Assembly (NCBI RefSeq): GCF_021556475.1
Contig: NZ_JAKGBZ010000008.1
Span: forward strand, 56,464 to 120,463
Direction of reading: 5' to 3'
Source: Acidiphilium iwatense
GTDB taxonomy: Bacteria > Pseudomonadota > Alphaproteobacteria > Acetobacterales > Acetobacteraceae
DNA: 64,000 nt
The notes below the pieces were generated by a model. That model saw only the letters and a list, made by a program, of their open reading frames with translations, searched no databases and was not told where the DNA came from. Position numbers and translations under genes: made by a program. This document shows, one piece after another, positions 31,452-41,471 of this stretch. Positions within the stretch are counted from its first letter, which is position 1. Every line of letters starts with the position of its first letter.

Positions 31452-32528
31452 GTTGGCCGCATTGCGGATCAGCGCCAGCGTCCGATACGGCGCGTGGACG
31501 AATTTGCTGTAGGGCAGCAGAACGAACAGAGCGAGGATGACGCCGAGATGGATGGCGAGTAGTGCGCCCATCGCGGCGGTCGAGCGGAAAATCAGCAAAA
31601 TCAGGCCGGTCGCCGCGGCGAGCCAGAGCAGCGCGAGCAGCGCGACATCGGCGCCTAACAGACGGCGTGCCGCCGGGACGGGATCGGCGGTCAGTTTCAG
31701 CGCCATCAGCCCCGACGCGCCGACCAGCAATCCGATGCCGCCAAGCGTGCCGAAAATCACCGGCAGGCTGAACAGCGGATACGGCGCCGGGCGGCCCAGC
31801 GCGTAGGCCTCGAACGCGGCGATGCAGGTGGCGGCGAAACAGGCGAGAAAACCGTAGGCCATGACGTGATGAAACCGGCGGCGCGCCATCGAGAAGGCTT
31901 CGTCGCGGTCGTTGCAGCCATGCCCGCCGCCGCCCAGATTCTTCAGCGTGACTGCATCATGCAAGCCGCGCAGCACGTCGCCTCGCCGCACCGGAACGCC
32001 GCCGCCGGAGGCGCGCCAGAAGCGAACGCCGCCGATGCCGAGCGCCAGCAGCGAAAACAGCAAGGTCGCGGCGGCAACGCCGGTCATCGCCACCCAGGGA
32101 ATCACTCGATAGAAGGCATCCGGGCCAATCCAGGCGTGAGAGAGCGTGCCGGGAGCGACCAGCCATCCGGTGAGCAGCAGAACCAGGGCCAGCGCCGCCG
32201 CCGTAACCAGGGCGACCACCGTGCCGTTGCGGGCGAAGGCGCGCGCCAGCAGGCGCGGCCATGCGTGATTCCGATAGGTTTCGTCGCGCAGCAGCGAAAA
32301 TGTCCGCGGCACGTTCACCCCGAACGGATGCGGCGGCGCATATTGGCAGGCATAGTAACAGGCTTTGCAATTATGGCAGAGATTGGCGAGATCGGTGAGA
32401 TCGCCGTCGGAAAATGCACGCTGCATCTCCATCGCCGGAAACACCGCGCAGAATCCCTCGCAATAGCGGCAGGCATTGCAGATCTCCATGACCCGCCGCG
32501 CTTCCCGCATGGTTTCAGTTTCCGGCAT
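31431..32528 (-). CDS. tcuB: Tricarballylate utilization protein B (TcuB/CitB)
   Basis: 365 aa. Two N-terminal cysteine clusters, CNACRYCEGFC and CHNCKACYYACQY, bind [4Fe-4S] centres; the rest has about six transmembrane helices. In Salmonella TcuB reoxidises the FADH2 of TcuA and passes electrons to the quinone pool. The start is the ATG at 32528, overlapping the tcuA stop by 14 nt; the longer frame only shadows tcuA. Cysteine spacing is complete. Its 3' end overlaps the MocR gene. Confidence 0.9.
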   Translation of the reverse strand: MPETETMREARRVMEICNACRYCEGFCAVFPAMEMQRAFSDGDLTDLANLCHNCKACYYACQYAPPHPFGVNVPRTFSLLRDETYRNHAWPRLLARAFARNGTVVALVTAAALALVLLLTGWLVAPGTLSHAWIGPDAFYRVIPWVAMTGVAAATLLFSLLALGIGGVRFWRASGGGVPVRRGDVLRGLHDAVTLKNLGGGGHGCNDRDEAFSMARRRFHHVMAYGFLACFAATCIAAFEAYALGRPAPYPLFSLPVIFGTLGGIGLLVGASGLMALKLTADPVPAARRLLGADVALLALLWLAAATGLILLIFRSTAAMGALLAIHLGVILALFVLLPYSKFVHAPYRTLALIRNAANSADRVQ

Positions 32529-33897
32529 GACGCGCCGCCTCCGCTCCGGCGATGCGGCCGAACACCGTGCCGATCGCCATGCCGAATCCCGCCAGATAGC
32601 CTTTTCCGAGAATATTGCCCGCCATGATTTCGCCGCTCGCCCATAAATTCGCAACCGGCCTGCCATTCCGCATCAGCACCTGGGCACGCTCGGTCACCTT
32701 CACGCCGAGATAGGTAAAGGTGATGCCCGGCCGCAGCGGGTAGCCGATGAAGGGCGGGGTGTCGATCGTCCGCGCCCAATGGGTTTTCGGCGGATCGAGC
32801 CCTTCGGTGCGGCAATCATCGAGCGCGGCGCTGTCGAAATTGCCGGGCCGCACCGACGCGTTGTAGCGGCTCACCGTTGTTTCCAGCGCCGCCGGATCGA
32901 GGCCGAGTTTTCCGGCCAGTTCCGCGATGCTGCCGGCGCGGATCGCCGGAAACACCGACGGCATGAACAGCTTCGCGGCCTTGGCGTCGAGGATCGCGTA
33001 GGCGATCTGGCCTTGGCGTTGCGCGACCAGCCTGCCCCAGATCGCGTAGCGTTTCGGCCAGACATCCTCGCCCTCGTCGTAGAAGCGCCATGCCGCGCGA
33101 TCCACCACGATGCTGAACGGCACGCAATCGAGCCTTGTGACGATGCCGCCGTCGAATTTCGGCGCCCGCGCATCGATCGCGACCGCGTGGCACTGAGCCG
33201 GATCGCCAACTTGCTGAACCCCGTGCCCCAGCAGATCGCGCAGCACGGTGCCCTGGGCAAAGGGCGTGCCGCGAATGATGAAATTGTCGGCCGCTTCGCC
33301 CCAATATTCGCGCAGCCAGCCGATATTGGCCTGAAATCCGCCGCTCGCCGCCACCACCGAGCGCGCCTGCAAGGTCAGCGGAAAACCCCGGCTGACCGTG
33401 TTCACCGCGCGCACCGCGCCGTTATCGAGCTCAAGGTCGGTCACCTCGGTATCATAGAGAATCGTAACGCCCAATCGCTCGGCAGCGGCGAAATAGGCGT
33501 TCACCAGCGCCTTGCCGCCGCCGAGGAAGAAGGCATTGGTGCGGCCGAGATTGAGCGTGCCGGTCAGCGAGGGCTGAAAATTCACCCCATGCGCGCTCAT
33601 CCAGGCCGGCGCATCCGCCGAGGCGCGGATCGTCATGCGGGCGAGATGCTCGTCGGTCGCGCCCCCGGTGACGCGCAGCAGATCGTCCCAGTATTCGGCC
33701 TCGCCATACACGTCGGTCAGCACGCCGGCGGGAGCGTCGTGCATGGCGCGCAGGTTGCGGGTGTGGCGCGAGTTGCCGCCGCGAAACGCGCGGGGTGCGT
33801 GTTCCAGCAGAACCACGCTCGCCCCCGCCTCGCGCGCCGTGATGGCGGCGCACAACGCCGCATTGCCGCCGCCCACCACGAGAACGTCCCACACCAT
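32515..33897 (-). CDS. tcuA: FAD-dependent tricarballylate dehydrogenase
   Basis: 460 aa flavoprotein of the fumarate reductase/succinate dehydrogenase FAD family. Dinucleotide motif VVGGGNAALCAA at 7-18, then RGGNSRHTRNLR; C-terminal IGYPLRPGITFTYLGVKV and ASGEIMAGNILGKGYLAGFG. The enzyme oxidises tricarballylate to cis-aconitate, relieving aconitase inhibition and feeding the TCA cycle. Coupled with tcuB downstream and 3 nt from the MHS transporter upstream. No LysR-type tcuR is nearby. Confidence 0.9.
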   Translation of the reverse strand: MVWDVLVVGGGNAALCAAITAREAGASVVLLEHAPRAFRGGNSRHTRNLRAMHDAPAGVLTDVYGEAEYWDDLLRVTGGATDEHLARMTIRASADAPAWMSAHGVNFQPSLTGTLNLGRTNAFFLGGGKALVNAYFAAAERLGVTILYDTEVTDLELDNGAVRAVNTVSRGFPLTLQARSVVAASGGFQANIGWLREYWGEAADNFIIRGTPFAQGTVLRDLLGHGVQQVGDPAQCHAVAIDARAPKFDGGIVTRLDCVPFSIVVDRAAWRFYDEGEDVWPKRYAIWGRLVAQRQGQIAYAILDAKAAKLFMPSVFPAIRAGSIAELAGKLGLDPAALETTVSRYNASVRPGNFDSAALDDCRTEGLDPPKTHWARTIDTPPFIGYPLRPGITFTYLGVKVTERAQVLMRNGRPVANLWASGEIMAGNILGKGYLAGFGMAIGTVFGRIAGAEAARHAGN

Positions 33898-33900
33898 GGG

Positions 33901-35223
33901 TCAGGGTTCGTGTTCGAGCCCGATCCCCTTGGTCTCGCCGGTATACAGGATCGCGATGATCGCCAGGATCGCATAGACCATCACCAGCAGGCCGATATAG
34001 ATGAAGGCTCGATGAATCCCGGCCGCGTGGAGGATGATTCCGGCCAGGATCGGGATCAGCCCGCCGCCATAGACCTGGGAAATCTGATAGCCGGCGCTTG
34101 CCCCGGAGGCGCGATAGCGGGTCGGAAAATTCTCGGTGTAGAAGGCCGGGATCGCGCCATAGCCGAAGCCGAACACGAAGCCGAAGCCGATAATCTCGGC
34201 GATCGCCGCCAGGATGAAATCATGGGTGTTGAGAAGATAGAAATACGGAATCGCGAAGACCAGGAACACCACGGCCGAAATCAGCAGGACGGTTCGCCGG
34301 TTGATCTTGTCGGCGAGCACCGCACCCAGAATCATGAATCCGAGCATGAAGGCGGCCGCGATCAGGCCGATCGATTCGGCCTGGAAGCCGGTGAACCCGA
34401 CGACTTTCATATAGCCTGTGCCGAACACGAAACACAGAAAAAATGCGCCGCTGAACATCGCATTCACCAGGGACGTGCGCAGAATCCGACCGGGCATCTC
34501 CCGCCATACCCGATTCGCCGGATAATCGAGAACTTTCCGGTCGCTTTTGAGGTGCTCGAACAGATAGCTGTCTTCGGTGCGCAGCCGGATGATGAGCCCG
34601 ACGATCGCCACCGCGAATCCAATGAAGAAGAAAATCCGCCAGCCATAGGCAATGAAATCCTGATGCGTCATCAGCGATTTCACGAATATCACCGAGCCGA
34701 AGCCCAGCAGCAGCCCGATCGGGATCGCGAAACCGACCCACGCGCCCCACAGCGCCCGGTATCTGGAATGCGCTGCCTGCTCGATCACCCAGGTGGACGC
34801 GGTGCCGAATTCGGCCCCGAAACTGATGCCTTGAAGCAGCCGGAAAACGATCAGCAGCACCGGCGCCAGGACCCCGATACTGTCATAGGTCGGCGTCAGG
34901 CCGATCAGCAGCGTGCTGACGCCCATCAGAACAAGCGCATAGACCAGCGCGTCCTTTCTGCCTCGCCGGTCGGCGATATTGCCGAAAATATACGCGCCGA
35001 CCGGACGAATGATGATCCCGATGCCATAGACGCCGATCGCGGCAGACACCGCCGCAAGCGCGTGCAGCTTGAAGAATATGCCGCCCCAGACCGTGGCCGC
35101 GATAACGCCGGTCACCAAAAAATCATATTGCTCGATGACCGAGCCGACAATGCTGGCAAATGCGATCCGCGATATCTGCCTGGTCGAAGGGTGCGCGCTC
35201 GCCTCATGCGTGTTTAAAGACAT
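33901..35223 (-). CDS. MHS family MFS transporter (tricarballylate/citrate type)
   Basis: 440 aa with 12 predicted helices. The MFS loop 2-3 motif GNIADRRGRKDALV and the metabolite:H+ symporter features (IEQYDFLVTG; RLLQGISFGAEFG) are clear. Position immediately upstream of tcuA and tcuB makes it the functional counterpart of TcuC, importing tricarballylate or a related tricarboxylate. It lacks any binding-protein partner. Confidence 0.85.
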   Translation of the reverse strand: MSLNTHEASAHPSTRQISRIAFASIVGSVIEQYDFLVTGVIAATVWGGIFFKLHALAAVSAAIGVYGIGIIIRPVGAYIFGNIADRRGRKDALVYALVLMGVSTLLIGLTPTYDSIGVLAPVLLIVFRLLQGISFGAEFGTASTWVIEQAAHSRYRALWGAWVGFAIPIGLLLGFGSVIFVKSLMTHQDFIAYGWRIFFFIGFAVAIVGLIIRLRTEDSYLFEHLKSDRKVLDYPANRVWREMPGRILRTSLVNAMFSGAFFLCFVFGTGYMKVVGFTGFQAESIGLIAAAFMLGFMILGAVLADKINRRTVLLISAVVFLVFAIPYFYLLNTHDFILAAIAEIIGFGFVFGFGYGAIPAFYTENFPTRYRASGASAGYQISQVYGGGLIPILAGIILHAAGIHRAFIYIGLLVMVYAILAIIAILYTGETKGIGLEHEP

Positions 35224-35289
35224 TTTCCCCGTTCCTGCAAAGAAAAAACGATCATACCACGCACGTCATGCCGGTAGAATGGCGGTACA

Positions 35290-36687
35290 TCAAACCGGAT
35301 CGATCGGCGCCGCCGGCACGCCGCCCGCTTCGATCGCCTCGCCCGCCAGCAGACACAAATCCTCGCGGTATGGCCGGCTGACCAACTGCACGCCGACCGG
35401 CGTGGCGCCGACAAGGCCGGTGGAGACGGCAAGACCCGGCAGCCCCATCAACGGCAGGCCGATCTGGGTCGCCTGAGCGCGCCAGACGCGCCGGAAACTC
35501 GCCTCGTCGCGCATGTCGAGACCGTCCTGGAATGGTAATTCCGCAGAGACCGGCAACAACAAAACCGGATGCGCATTGAGAAATCCCAGCCATTCGCGAG
35601 TCAAAGTGGCCCGCCGCACCAGAGCACGCGCGACGATATCCGGCGGCCAGGATTCGGCCTGTTCGCGAAATGCCGCGACCACCGCAAGCGCTCCCGGATC
35701 GCCTTCGCGCCGCGCCGCCTCCGCCAGGCCGGCGAACCCGTCGCCGAGCCAGAGCTGGACCTGCAATTCGCACGCCTCACGCAGAGACGGCACGTCGCCG
35801 ATCGTCTCGACGATCCATCCCGCTGCCTCGAGCCGGCGCGCCGCGTCAAGCAGCGCCGCCTCTACCTCCGCCACGATCGGCAGGCCGTCCGGCTGGAGAC
35901 ACAGAGTGGCAACACGCGGCACCGGCGGCCCTTCGAGCAGCGCCGGCACCCACCAAGGATCGCGCGAATCGGGTGTGGCCATGGCGGCAAGTGCCACACG
36001 AAGATCGGCGATGCTGCGCCCGATCGGCCCGGAAACGGCCATGAGCTGCGCGCCGATCGAGCGCTCCGGCGAGGATGCGTTATAGGCGGCGACACGGCCG
36101 AGCGACGGGCGCAGCCCGTGGACACCGCAGGCATAGGCGGGATACCTGATCGAGCCGGCAATATCCGTACCGTGCGCGAGGCAGCCGATACCCGCCGCCG
36201 CCGCCGCCGCGGCACCCCCCGACGAACCGCCCGGCGTCAGCGACGGATCGCGCGGATTTCTGGTATTGCCGTGGATCAGGTTCGTGGTGAACCAGCGCAA
36301 GGAAAACGCCGGGGTATTGGTGCGTCCGAGAATCACCGCGCCGGCCCGTTTCAGATTATCCACCACGGGGCTGCTGGTTTGCGCGATCAGATCGCGCTGG
36401 AGCGTCACGCCGTTGGTCGTCGCGAAGCCCGCCTGATCGATATTGACCTTGACCGTCACCGGCACGCCCGCGAGCGGGCCGGGATCGTCCCCGCAGGCGA
36501 TCGCCCGGTCCACCGCGTCGGCATCGTCCCGAACCTGATCGGGACGATGATCCACCACGGCGTTGATCGAAGGGTTGACGGCGTCGAGCCGCGCCAATGC
36601 CGCCTCGGCGGTCTCGCGCGCCGAAACATCGCGGCGCCGGATGCGGGATGCCAACTCGGTCGCGGTCAATTGCCAAAGTTCGGTCAA
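35290..36687 (-). CDS. Amidase (amidase signature family)
   Basis: 465 aa. Ser-cisSer-Lys amidase: catalytic Lys in VPVTVKVNIDQAG and the Gly/Ser-rich signature GGSSGGAAAAAAAGIGCLAHGTDIAGSIRYPA (split across about 150-180). I chose a TTG start at 36687 because GGGGAGAG lies seven bases upstream; the GTG at 36735 has no ribosome binding site. It is 66 nt upstream of the MHS transporter and tcuAB on the same strand, suggesting the same operon and an amide of a polycarboxylate as substrate (inference). Other possibilities are glutamyl-tRNA amidotransferase-like or general amidase activity. Confidence 0.85.
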   Translation of the reverse strand: MTELWQLTATELASRIRRRDVSARETAEAALARLDAVNPSINAVVDHRPDQVRDDADAVDRAIACGDDPGPLAGVPVTVKVNIDQAGFATTNGVTLQRDLIAQTSSPVVDNLKRAGAVILGRTNTPAFSLRWFTTNLIHGNTRNPRDPSLTPGGSSGGAAAAAAAGIGCLAHGTDIAGSIRYPAYACGVHGLRPSLGRVAAYNASSPERSIGAQLMAVSGPIGRSIADLRVALAAMATPDSRDPWWVPALLEGPPVPRVATLCLQPDGLPIVAEVEAALLDAARRLEAAGWIVETIGDVPSLREACELQVQLWLGDGFAGLAEAARREGDPGALAVVAAFREQAESWPPDIVARALVRRATLTREWLGFLNAHPVLLLPVSAELPFQDGLDMRDEASFRRVWRAQATQIGLPLMGLPGLAVSTGLVGATPVGVQLVSRPYREDLCLLAGEAIEAGGVPAAPIDPV

Positions 36688-36778
36688 AACATGCTCTCCC
36701 CGTTCGTTCGCCTGCCGGCATATCAGCCTGTCCACCGCCGATGTTCAAGGGGTTGCCGGAGCCCCGCCGTGTTCTATG

Positions 36779-38194
36779 CTAACGATCCGGTGACGCGACG
36801 GTCAGGGACACCGAGCGGCGCATCACCACGCGTCCGGTTCCGCGCGGAATCGCCCCGAGGGCCTCCGCCTGGAGCAGAAGATTGCCGGAGGTGGTCGCCT
36901 CGATGGGTCCAGCGACCACCTCGGCGCCGGTTTCATTCGAAATCGCCTGATTGAACAGGGCGATGCGAGATCCACCGCCGACGATGTGGACGCGCTGTGT
37001 TCGCCGGCTGGCGACGCGATCGACATCGGCAAGACTTTGCGCGATTGCGCGCGCGAGGCTTTGCAGGATCATCCGGGTGATCGCGGCTTCGCTACCCGGT
37101 AAGGCGAGCCCGTGATCACGGCACCACGCGGCGATGCGTGATGGCATGTCGGGACCCTGACGCGCGAAGACCGGATCGGCGACGTCGATGATCGGGCCGG
37201 GGGGGACATCGGCGGCGGCGGCGAGGACGCGCTCGATCGGCGGATCGCCCCAGCCGCGCAGGCATTCCTGGAGGATGAACAGGCCGCTGGTATTCTTGAG
37301 CAATCGCGTGGTTCCGGCGACGCCCTGTTCGTTCGTGACATTCGCGGCGCGTCCTGCATCGGTGATGATCGGACACGGCGATTCGACGCCGGCGAGACAC
37401 CAGGTGCCGCTCGACACATAGGCCCAATCCGCCACGCCGTCCTCGGCGGGAATCGCGGCAATGGCACTTGCGGTATCATGGGTTGCGGAGGCGACGACCA
37501 CGGCGCCGGCAAGGCCGGTATCGCGGGCGATCTCGGGCAGAAGCGGGCCGAGGATGGTTCCCGGCTCGACCAGATTCGGAAACATCGTGCGCGGAATCTC
37601 GAATGCCCCGAGCAATCCGTCCGCCCAGGCACGGCGGACGGGATCGTAGAGCTGGGTCGTGCTCGCGTTGGTGTGTTCGCCGGCGATGATGCCGCAGAGC
37701 CAGAAATTGAGCAGGTCCGGCAGCATCATGAAATGCGCCGCGCGCTCGAACAGATGGGGCGAATCCCGTCTTGCCGCGACCAGTTGCGGCAGCGTGTTGA
37801 TCGGCAGGAACTGGATGCCGGTGGCGCGATAGATCTCCGCGCGCGGCATGATCGCTTCGATCACATCGAAGACCCCGCCGGTACGGCCATCGCGGTAGCT
37901 ATGCACCATGCCGATCGGAAGGCGGTCCTGGTCGAGCAGCGCGTAGTCCACGCCCCAGGTGGTAACGCCGATGCTCGCGACCGGCCCGTTCTGTGCCGCC
38001 AGACGCAACCCCACACGGATTTCGCGCCAGAGTTCCAGTATGTTCCAGTAGAGATGCCGGCCGATCGGCACGGCGCGGTTCGGGAAACGATGCAGGATGT
38101 CGAAATTCAGCACGCCATCCGTAATGCCGCCGAGCGCGACCCGTCCGCCCGAAGCGCCAAGATCGATGGCGATATGGCGCAGGCTAACGGACAT
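36779..38194 (-). CDS. rhaB: Rhamnulokinase
   Basis: 471 aa FGGY carbohydrate kinase phosphorylating L-rhamnulose. N-terminal phosphate-1 loop IAIDLGASGGRVALG, TTWGVDYALLD, and the C-terminal GGGSRIALFNQAISNETG adenosine motif are typical of RhaB. I set the start at the ATG at 38194; the longer frame shadows the neighbour. It overlaps the 3' end of the aldolase-dehydrogenase gene by 11 nt. Part of the rhamnose catabolic operon running rhaI, rhaE/W, rhaB. Confidence 0.93.
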   Translation of the reverse strand: MSVSLRHIAIDLGASGGRVALGGITDGVLNFDILHRFPNRAVPIGRHLYWNILELWREIRVGLRLAAQNGPVASIGVTTWGVDYALLDQDRLPIGMVHSYRDGRTGGVFDVIEAIMPRAEIYRATGIQFLPINTLPQLVAARRDSPHLFERAAHFMMLPDLLNFWLCGIIAGEHTNASTTQLYDPVRRAWADGLLGAFEIPRTMFPNLVEPGTILGPLLPEIARDTGLAGAVVVASATHDTASAIAAIPAEDGVADWAYVSSGTWCLAGVESPCPIITDAGRAANVTNEQGVAGTTRLLKNTSGLFILQECLRGWGDPPIERVLAAAADVPPGPIIDVADPVFARQGPDMPSRIAAWCRDHGLALPGSEAAITRMILQSLARAIAQSLADVDRVASRRTQRVHIVGGGSRIALFNQAISNETGAEVVAGPIEATTSGNLLLQAEALGAIPRGTGRVVMRRSVSLTVASPDR

Positions 38195-40274
38195 AGGCCG
38201 CCGGCACGCCGCCATCGACGGTGAGAACGCCGCCGGTGGTTTTCGACGAGGCGGCGGATGTGAAGAAAAAAATCGCCTCGGCGACATCCTCAGGCAGCAC
38301 GTTGACCTTCAGCGTGGTGCGCGCGCGGTAATGCGCTTCAAGCTGATCTTCCTCGATGTCGTAGGTCGCGGCACGTTCCGCGCGCCAGGTGGAGTTCCAG
38401 ATCGACGAACCTGATAACACCGCGTCAGGCAGAACGGTGTTGACGCGGATTCCGGCGGAACCGCCTTCTTCGGCAAGACAGCGCGCAAGATGCAGCTCCG
38501 CCGCTTTCGCCGCCGAATAGGCGCTGGCGTTGCGCCCTGCCGCGACCGCGTTCTTGCTCGCGACGAACACGAGCGCGCCGCCTGAACCCTGCGCGCGCAT
38601 CAGCCGGAACGCGGCGCGCGCGACCAGGAAATAACCTGTCGATAGAATGTCAAACTGCTTCTGCCAATCGGCGAGCGTGGTGGTTTCGATCGGCGCACTC
38701 ATGCTGATGCCGGCATTGTTCACCACGATATCGACGCCGCCATAGGCAAGAACGGTCGCGGTGAATGCGTCACCGACGGCGGCTTCGCTGGTGACATCGA
38801 CGGCAACGGCAATCGCGCGCCAGGCACCACGGTGTTGCGCGATCGCGTCGGCAACCGTCGCGGCACCCGGTTCGTTACGATCAACGATCACCACATGGGC
38901 GCCGTCCCGTGCGAGACGCGCGGCGGCGGCACGGCCAATGCCGCTCGCCGCCCCGGTAATCAGCGCGACACGCCCGTCGAGCGGTTTCGGCGGCGGCTTA
39001 AGGGATAATTTATAGAGCTCAAGCGGCCAATATTCGATCGCGAAACTCTCCGCCTCGGTCAGCGTCTCGAACCCGCCGACCGAAGCCGCGTTGCGCATCA
39101 CCGCGATGGCACGGCGATAAAGTTGGCGAGACACGTCCGCCACCGCCGCGTCGCCACCGGAGGTAACCATGCCGAGGCCGGGGATCAGGATCACCCGCGG
39201 CCAGGGTGCTGCCATTCGGTCGCCTTCCTGGGCATGTGCCTTGAAATAGGTCTCGTAACGCGCGGCGAAGTCCGCGACTCCCCTGCGCGCAGCGTCCAGC
39301 AATGCGTCCCGCCCCTGTTCCGGCCTCCAGTCGAGCATGAGCGGAATGCGCTTGGTATGCACCAGATGATCGGGACAGGCCGCTCCTCGCATCGCAAGGT
39401 TGCGGCAGGCGGAGCCGCCGACAAAATCCAGCACTCCGGGATCGTCGTCGATGCGCAAAATCATCTTGCGGTCACCGCTCATCGCACCGCGCAGAACCGG
39501 CAGTACCGCCACGAACACGTCTCGCCGCTCGGCTTTGGGTAGCGCCGGCACCAGCGATTCGCCGAACGGTTCGGCCGCTTCGCGCGCGGCGAGCCAGGTT
39601 TCCGCCTCGCCGATGACCCGCAACGTCTTTTCATAGCACTCGGCCGAGGTCTCGCCCCAGGTTACCAGCCCGTGCTTACCCATTACCACGCAGTCGAGGC
39701 CGGGATTGTCGCGCACCGCCGCCCCGATCATCCGCGACAGCGAAAAGCCGGGCCGCACATACGGAACCCACGCTGCGCGGCTGCCGAAAATCTCGCGCAT
39801 CAACTCCTGGCCGCGCGGGCTGCACGCGATGCTGATGATCGCATCCGGATGGGTATGATCGACATGGGGCGCCGGGATAAACGCATGCAACAGCGTCTCG
39901 ATGCTCTGGCGCGGCCGGCCGGGTTCGAACGCGGTGCGTTCGAGCCAGTCGGTCATCGCCTCGTCGGTCATCTCCGCACGGGCGAACAGCGGTTCGATCT
40001 CATCAAGTTTCAGGGCGGCAAAATCCCTGTCCCTGATGGTCGCGAGATCGCTGCCCGAACCCTTCACCCACAACACGCGCGTCTCACGGCCGAGATGATC
40101 GCGCTCGGTCGATTTCATCGAGGTATTGCCGCCGAAAATATTGGCAATCCGCCGATCCGCACCGAGCAGGCGGGAACGATGCACCAATGCGGCAAGCCCG
40201 TCCACGCTGGGCGGATCCGACTCCGCCCAGGTCGAACAACGGATCTCGTCAGTTAACGTCACGTCTTTTATCAT
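38184..40274 (-). CDS. rhaEW: Bifunctional rhamnulose-1-phosphate aldolase / L-lactaldehyde dehydrogenase
   Basis: 696 aa. The N-terminal ~400 residues form a class II aldolase domain (zinc histidines in VDHTHPDAI and MGKHGLVTWG). The C-terminal ~270 residues are a short-chain dehydrogenase with ALITGAASGIGRA, NNAG and YSAAKAAE. The fusion cleaves L-rhamnulose-1-phosphate to DHAP and L-lactaldehyde and then oxidises L-lactaldehyde to L-lactate, as shown for related RhaEW enzymes. I placed the start at the ATG at 40274 behind GAAGGA; a TTG at 40286 overlaps rhaI by 4 nt. Confidence 0.92.
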   Translation of the reverse strand: MIKDVTLTDEIRCSTWAESDPPSVDGLAALVHRSRLLGADRRIANIFGGNTSMKSTERDHLGRETRVLWVKGSGSDLATIRDRDFAALKLDEIEPLFARAEMTDEAMTDWLERTAFEPGRPRQSIETLLHAFIPAPHVDHTHPDAIISIACSPRGQELMREIFGSRAAWVPYVRPGFSLSRMIGAAVRDNPGLDCVVMGKHGLVTWGETSAECYEKTLRVIGEAETWLAAREAAEPFGESLVPALPKAERRDVFVAVLPVLRGAMSGDRKMILRIDDDPGVLDFVGGSACRNLAMRGAACPDHLVHTKRIPLMLDWRPEQGRDALLDAARRGVADFAARYETYFKAHAQEGDRMAAPWPRVILIPGLGMVTSGGDAAVADVSRQLYRRAIAVMRNAASVGGFETLTEAESFAIEYWPLELYKLSLKPPPKPLDGRVALITGAASGIGRAAAARLARDGAHVVIVDRNEPGAATVADAIAQHRGAWRAIAVAVDVTSEAAVGDAFTATVLAYGGVDIVVNNAGISMSAPIETTTLADWQKQFDILSTGYFLVARAAFRLMRAQGSGGALVFVASKNAVAAGRNASAYSAAKAAELHLARCLAEEGGSAGIRVNTVLPDAVLSGSSIWNSTWRAERAATYDIEEDQLEAHYRARTTLKVNVLPEDVAEAIFFFTSAASSKTTGGVLTVDGGVPAAYVR

Positions 40275-40282
40275 GATTTCCT

Positions 40283-41464
40283 TCAATCTCCGTAACCGCT
40301 CGCGGCGGAGGCGGTGCCGCGATCGCGGCGGATCGCGCGCAGATAATCGCCGCCCCGATGCGCGTCGAGCGGATCCTCCGGCAGGTTGCGCTGCCGGCGC
40401 CAGGCGGCGAGGATTGGGCGGACATCGGTACGGAACGCATCCATGACGATGCGGTTCGCGCCAAGCACGTCACCGTCCGCCTGCGCCGCCGCGAGCGCCG
40501 CATGATCGATCAGCAGCGCCTTGGCGAAGGCTTCCTGACAGTTCAGAATACTCGTGATCATGCCTTCGATTTTCGCTTCGATGTTGAAACTCTGGTCGAT
40601 CATGTAGGAAACGCCGCGCGTGCAGGTTCTGGTTTGCGGATCGACTTCGGCCGCGACGAGTTCGGCATAGATCAGGAACAATTCAAGCGGATTGGTCGAA
40701 CCGACGATCAGGTCGTCATCGGCATAGCGCCGCGCATTGAAGTGAAAACCGCCGAGCTTGCCCTCGTCGAGCAACATGGCGACGATCGACTCGATATTTG
40801 CGCCCTGCGCATGGTGGCCGAGATCGACCAGCACCTGGGCCTTCGGGCCGATCGCCCGCGCATGGGCAAGTGCCGCGCCCCAATCGGCAAGATCGGTATA
40901 GTAGAAGGCGGGCTCGAAGAACTTGTATTCGATCAGTATCCGCGCGTCTGCCGGCAGCCTCGCCGCACAGCCCGACAAGCCTTCGCGCATCCGCCGCCGC
41001 CGCGCGCGAAAATCGTCCTGCCCCGGATAATTGGTGCCATCGGCGAACCACAGGCTGAGATCGCGCGCACCGGTCGCCGCCATGATCGCGATGCAGTCTT
41101 CGAGATGTGCCGAAGCCTTTTCGCGAATCCGCGCATCAGGATGCGCGAGCGAGCCGAGCCGGTAATCGTCATCCTGGAACAGATTGGGATTGATCGCGCC
41201 GATGCCGATGCCACGCGCTTGCGCGAAACGGGCCAGTTCGCCGGGATCATCCACGCGGTCCCACGGAATATGCAGCGCGATGCGCGGCGCGATGCCGGTC
41301 ATCCGATGCACCTCTGCCGCATCCTCGATCTTTTCCCATATGGTGCGCGCGGCTCCCGGCTGGGCAAATGTCTTGAACCGCGTGCCGGTATTGCCGAACG
41401 CCCAGCTCGGCGTTTCGATCGCCTGCACATCGAGGCGCTCCATCAAAGCTGCATCGTCCATCAT
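40283..41464 (-). CDS. rhaI: L-rhamnose isomerase (RhaI type)
   Basis: 393 aa TIM-barrel isomerase converting L-rhamnose to L-rhamnulose. It belongs to the Rhizobium/Pseudomonas-type RhaI family, distinct from E. coli RhaA: SWAFGNTGTRFKTF near the N-terminus, metal-site blocks LIEYKFFEPAFYYTD, VLVDLGHHAQGANIE and GGFHFNARRYADDDL. First structural gene after the DeoR regulator, 7 nt downstream of its stop. Confidence 0.93.
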   Translation of the reverse strand: MMDDAALMERLDVQAIETPSWAFGNTGTRFKTFAQPGAARTIWEKIEDAAEVHRMTGIAPRIALHIPWDRVDDPGELARFAQARGIGIGAINPNLFQDDDYRLGSLAHPDARIREKASAHLEDCIAIMAATGARDLSLWFADGTNYPGQDDFRARRRRMREGLSGCAARLPADARILIEYKFFEPAFYYTDLADWGAALAHARAIGPKAQVLVDLGHHAQGANIESIVAMLLDEGKLGGFHFNARRYADDDLIVGSTNPLELFLIYAELVAAEVDPQTRTCTRGVSYMIDQSFNIEAKIEGMITSILNCQEAFAKALLIDHAALAAAQADGDVLGANRIVMDAFRTDVRPILAAWRRQRNLPEDPLDAHRGGDYLRAIRRDRGTASAASGYGD

Positions 41465-41471
41465 CCCTCCC

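Noticed and set aside
32779..35217. 812-codon open frame on the + strand
   Set aside because: Antisense shadow of tcuA and the MHS transporter, both of which have complete motifs on the minus strand.
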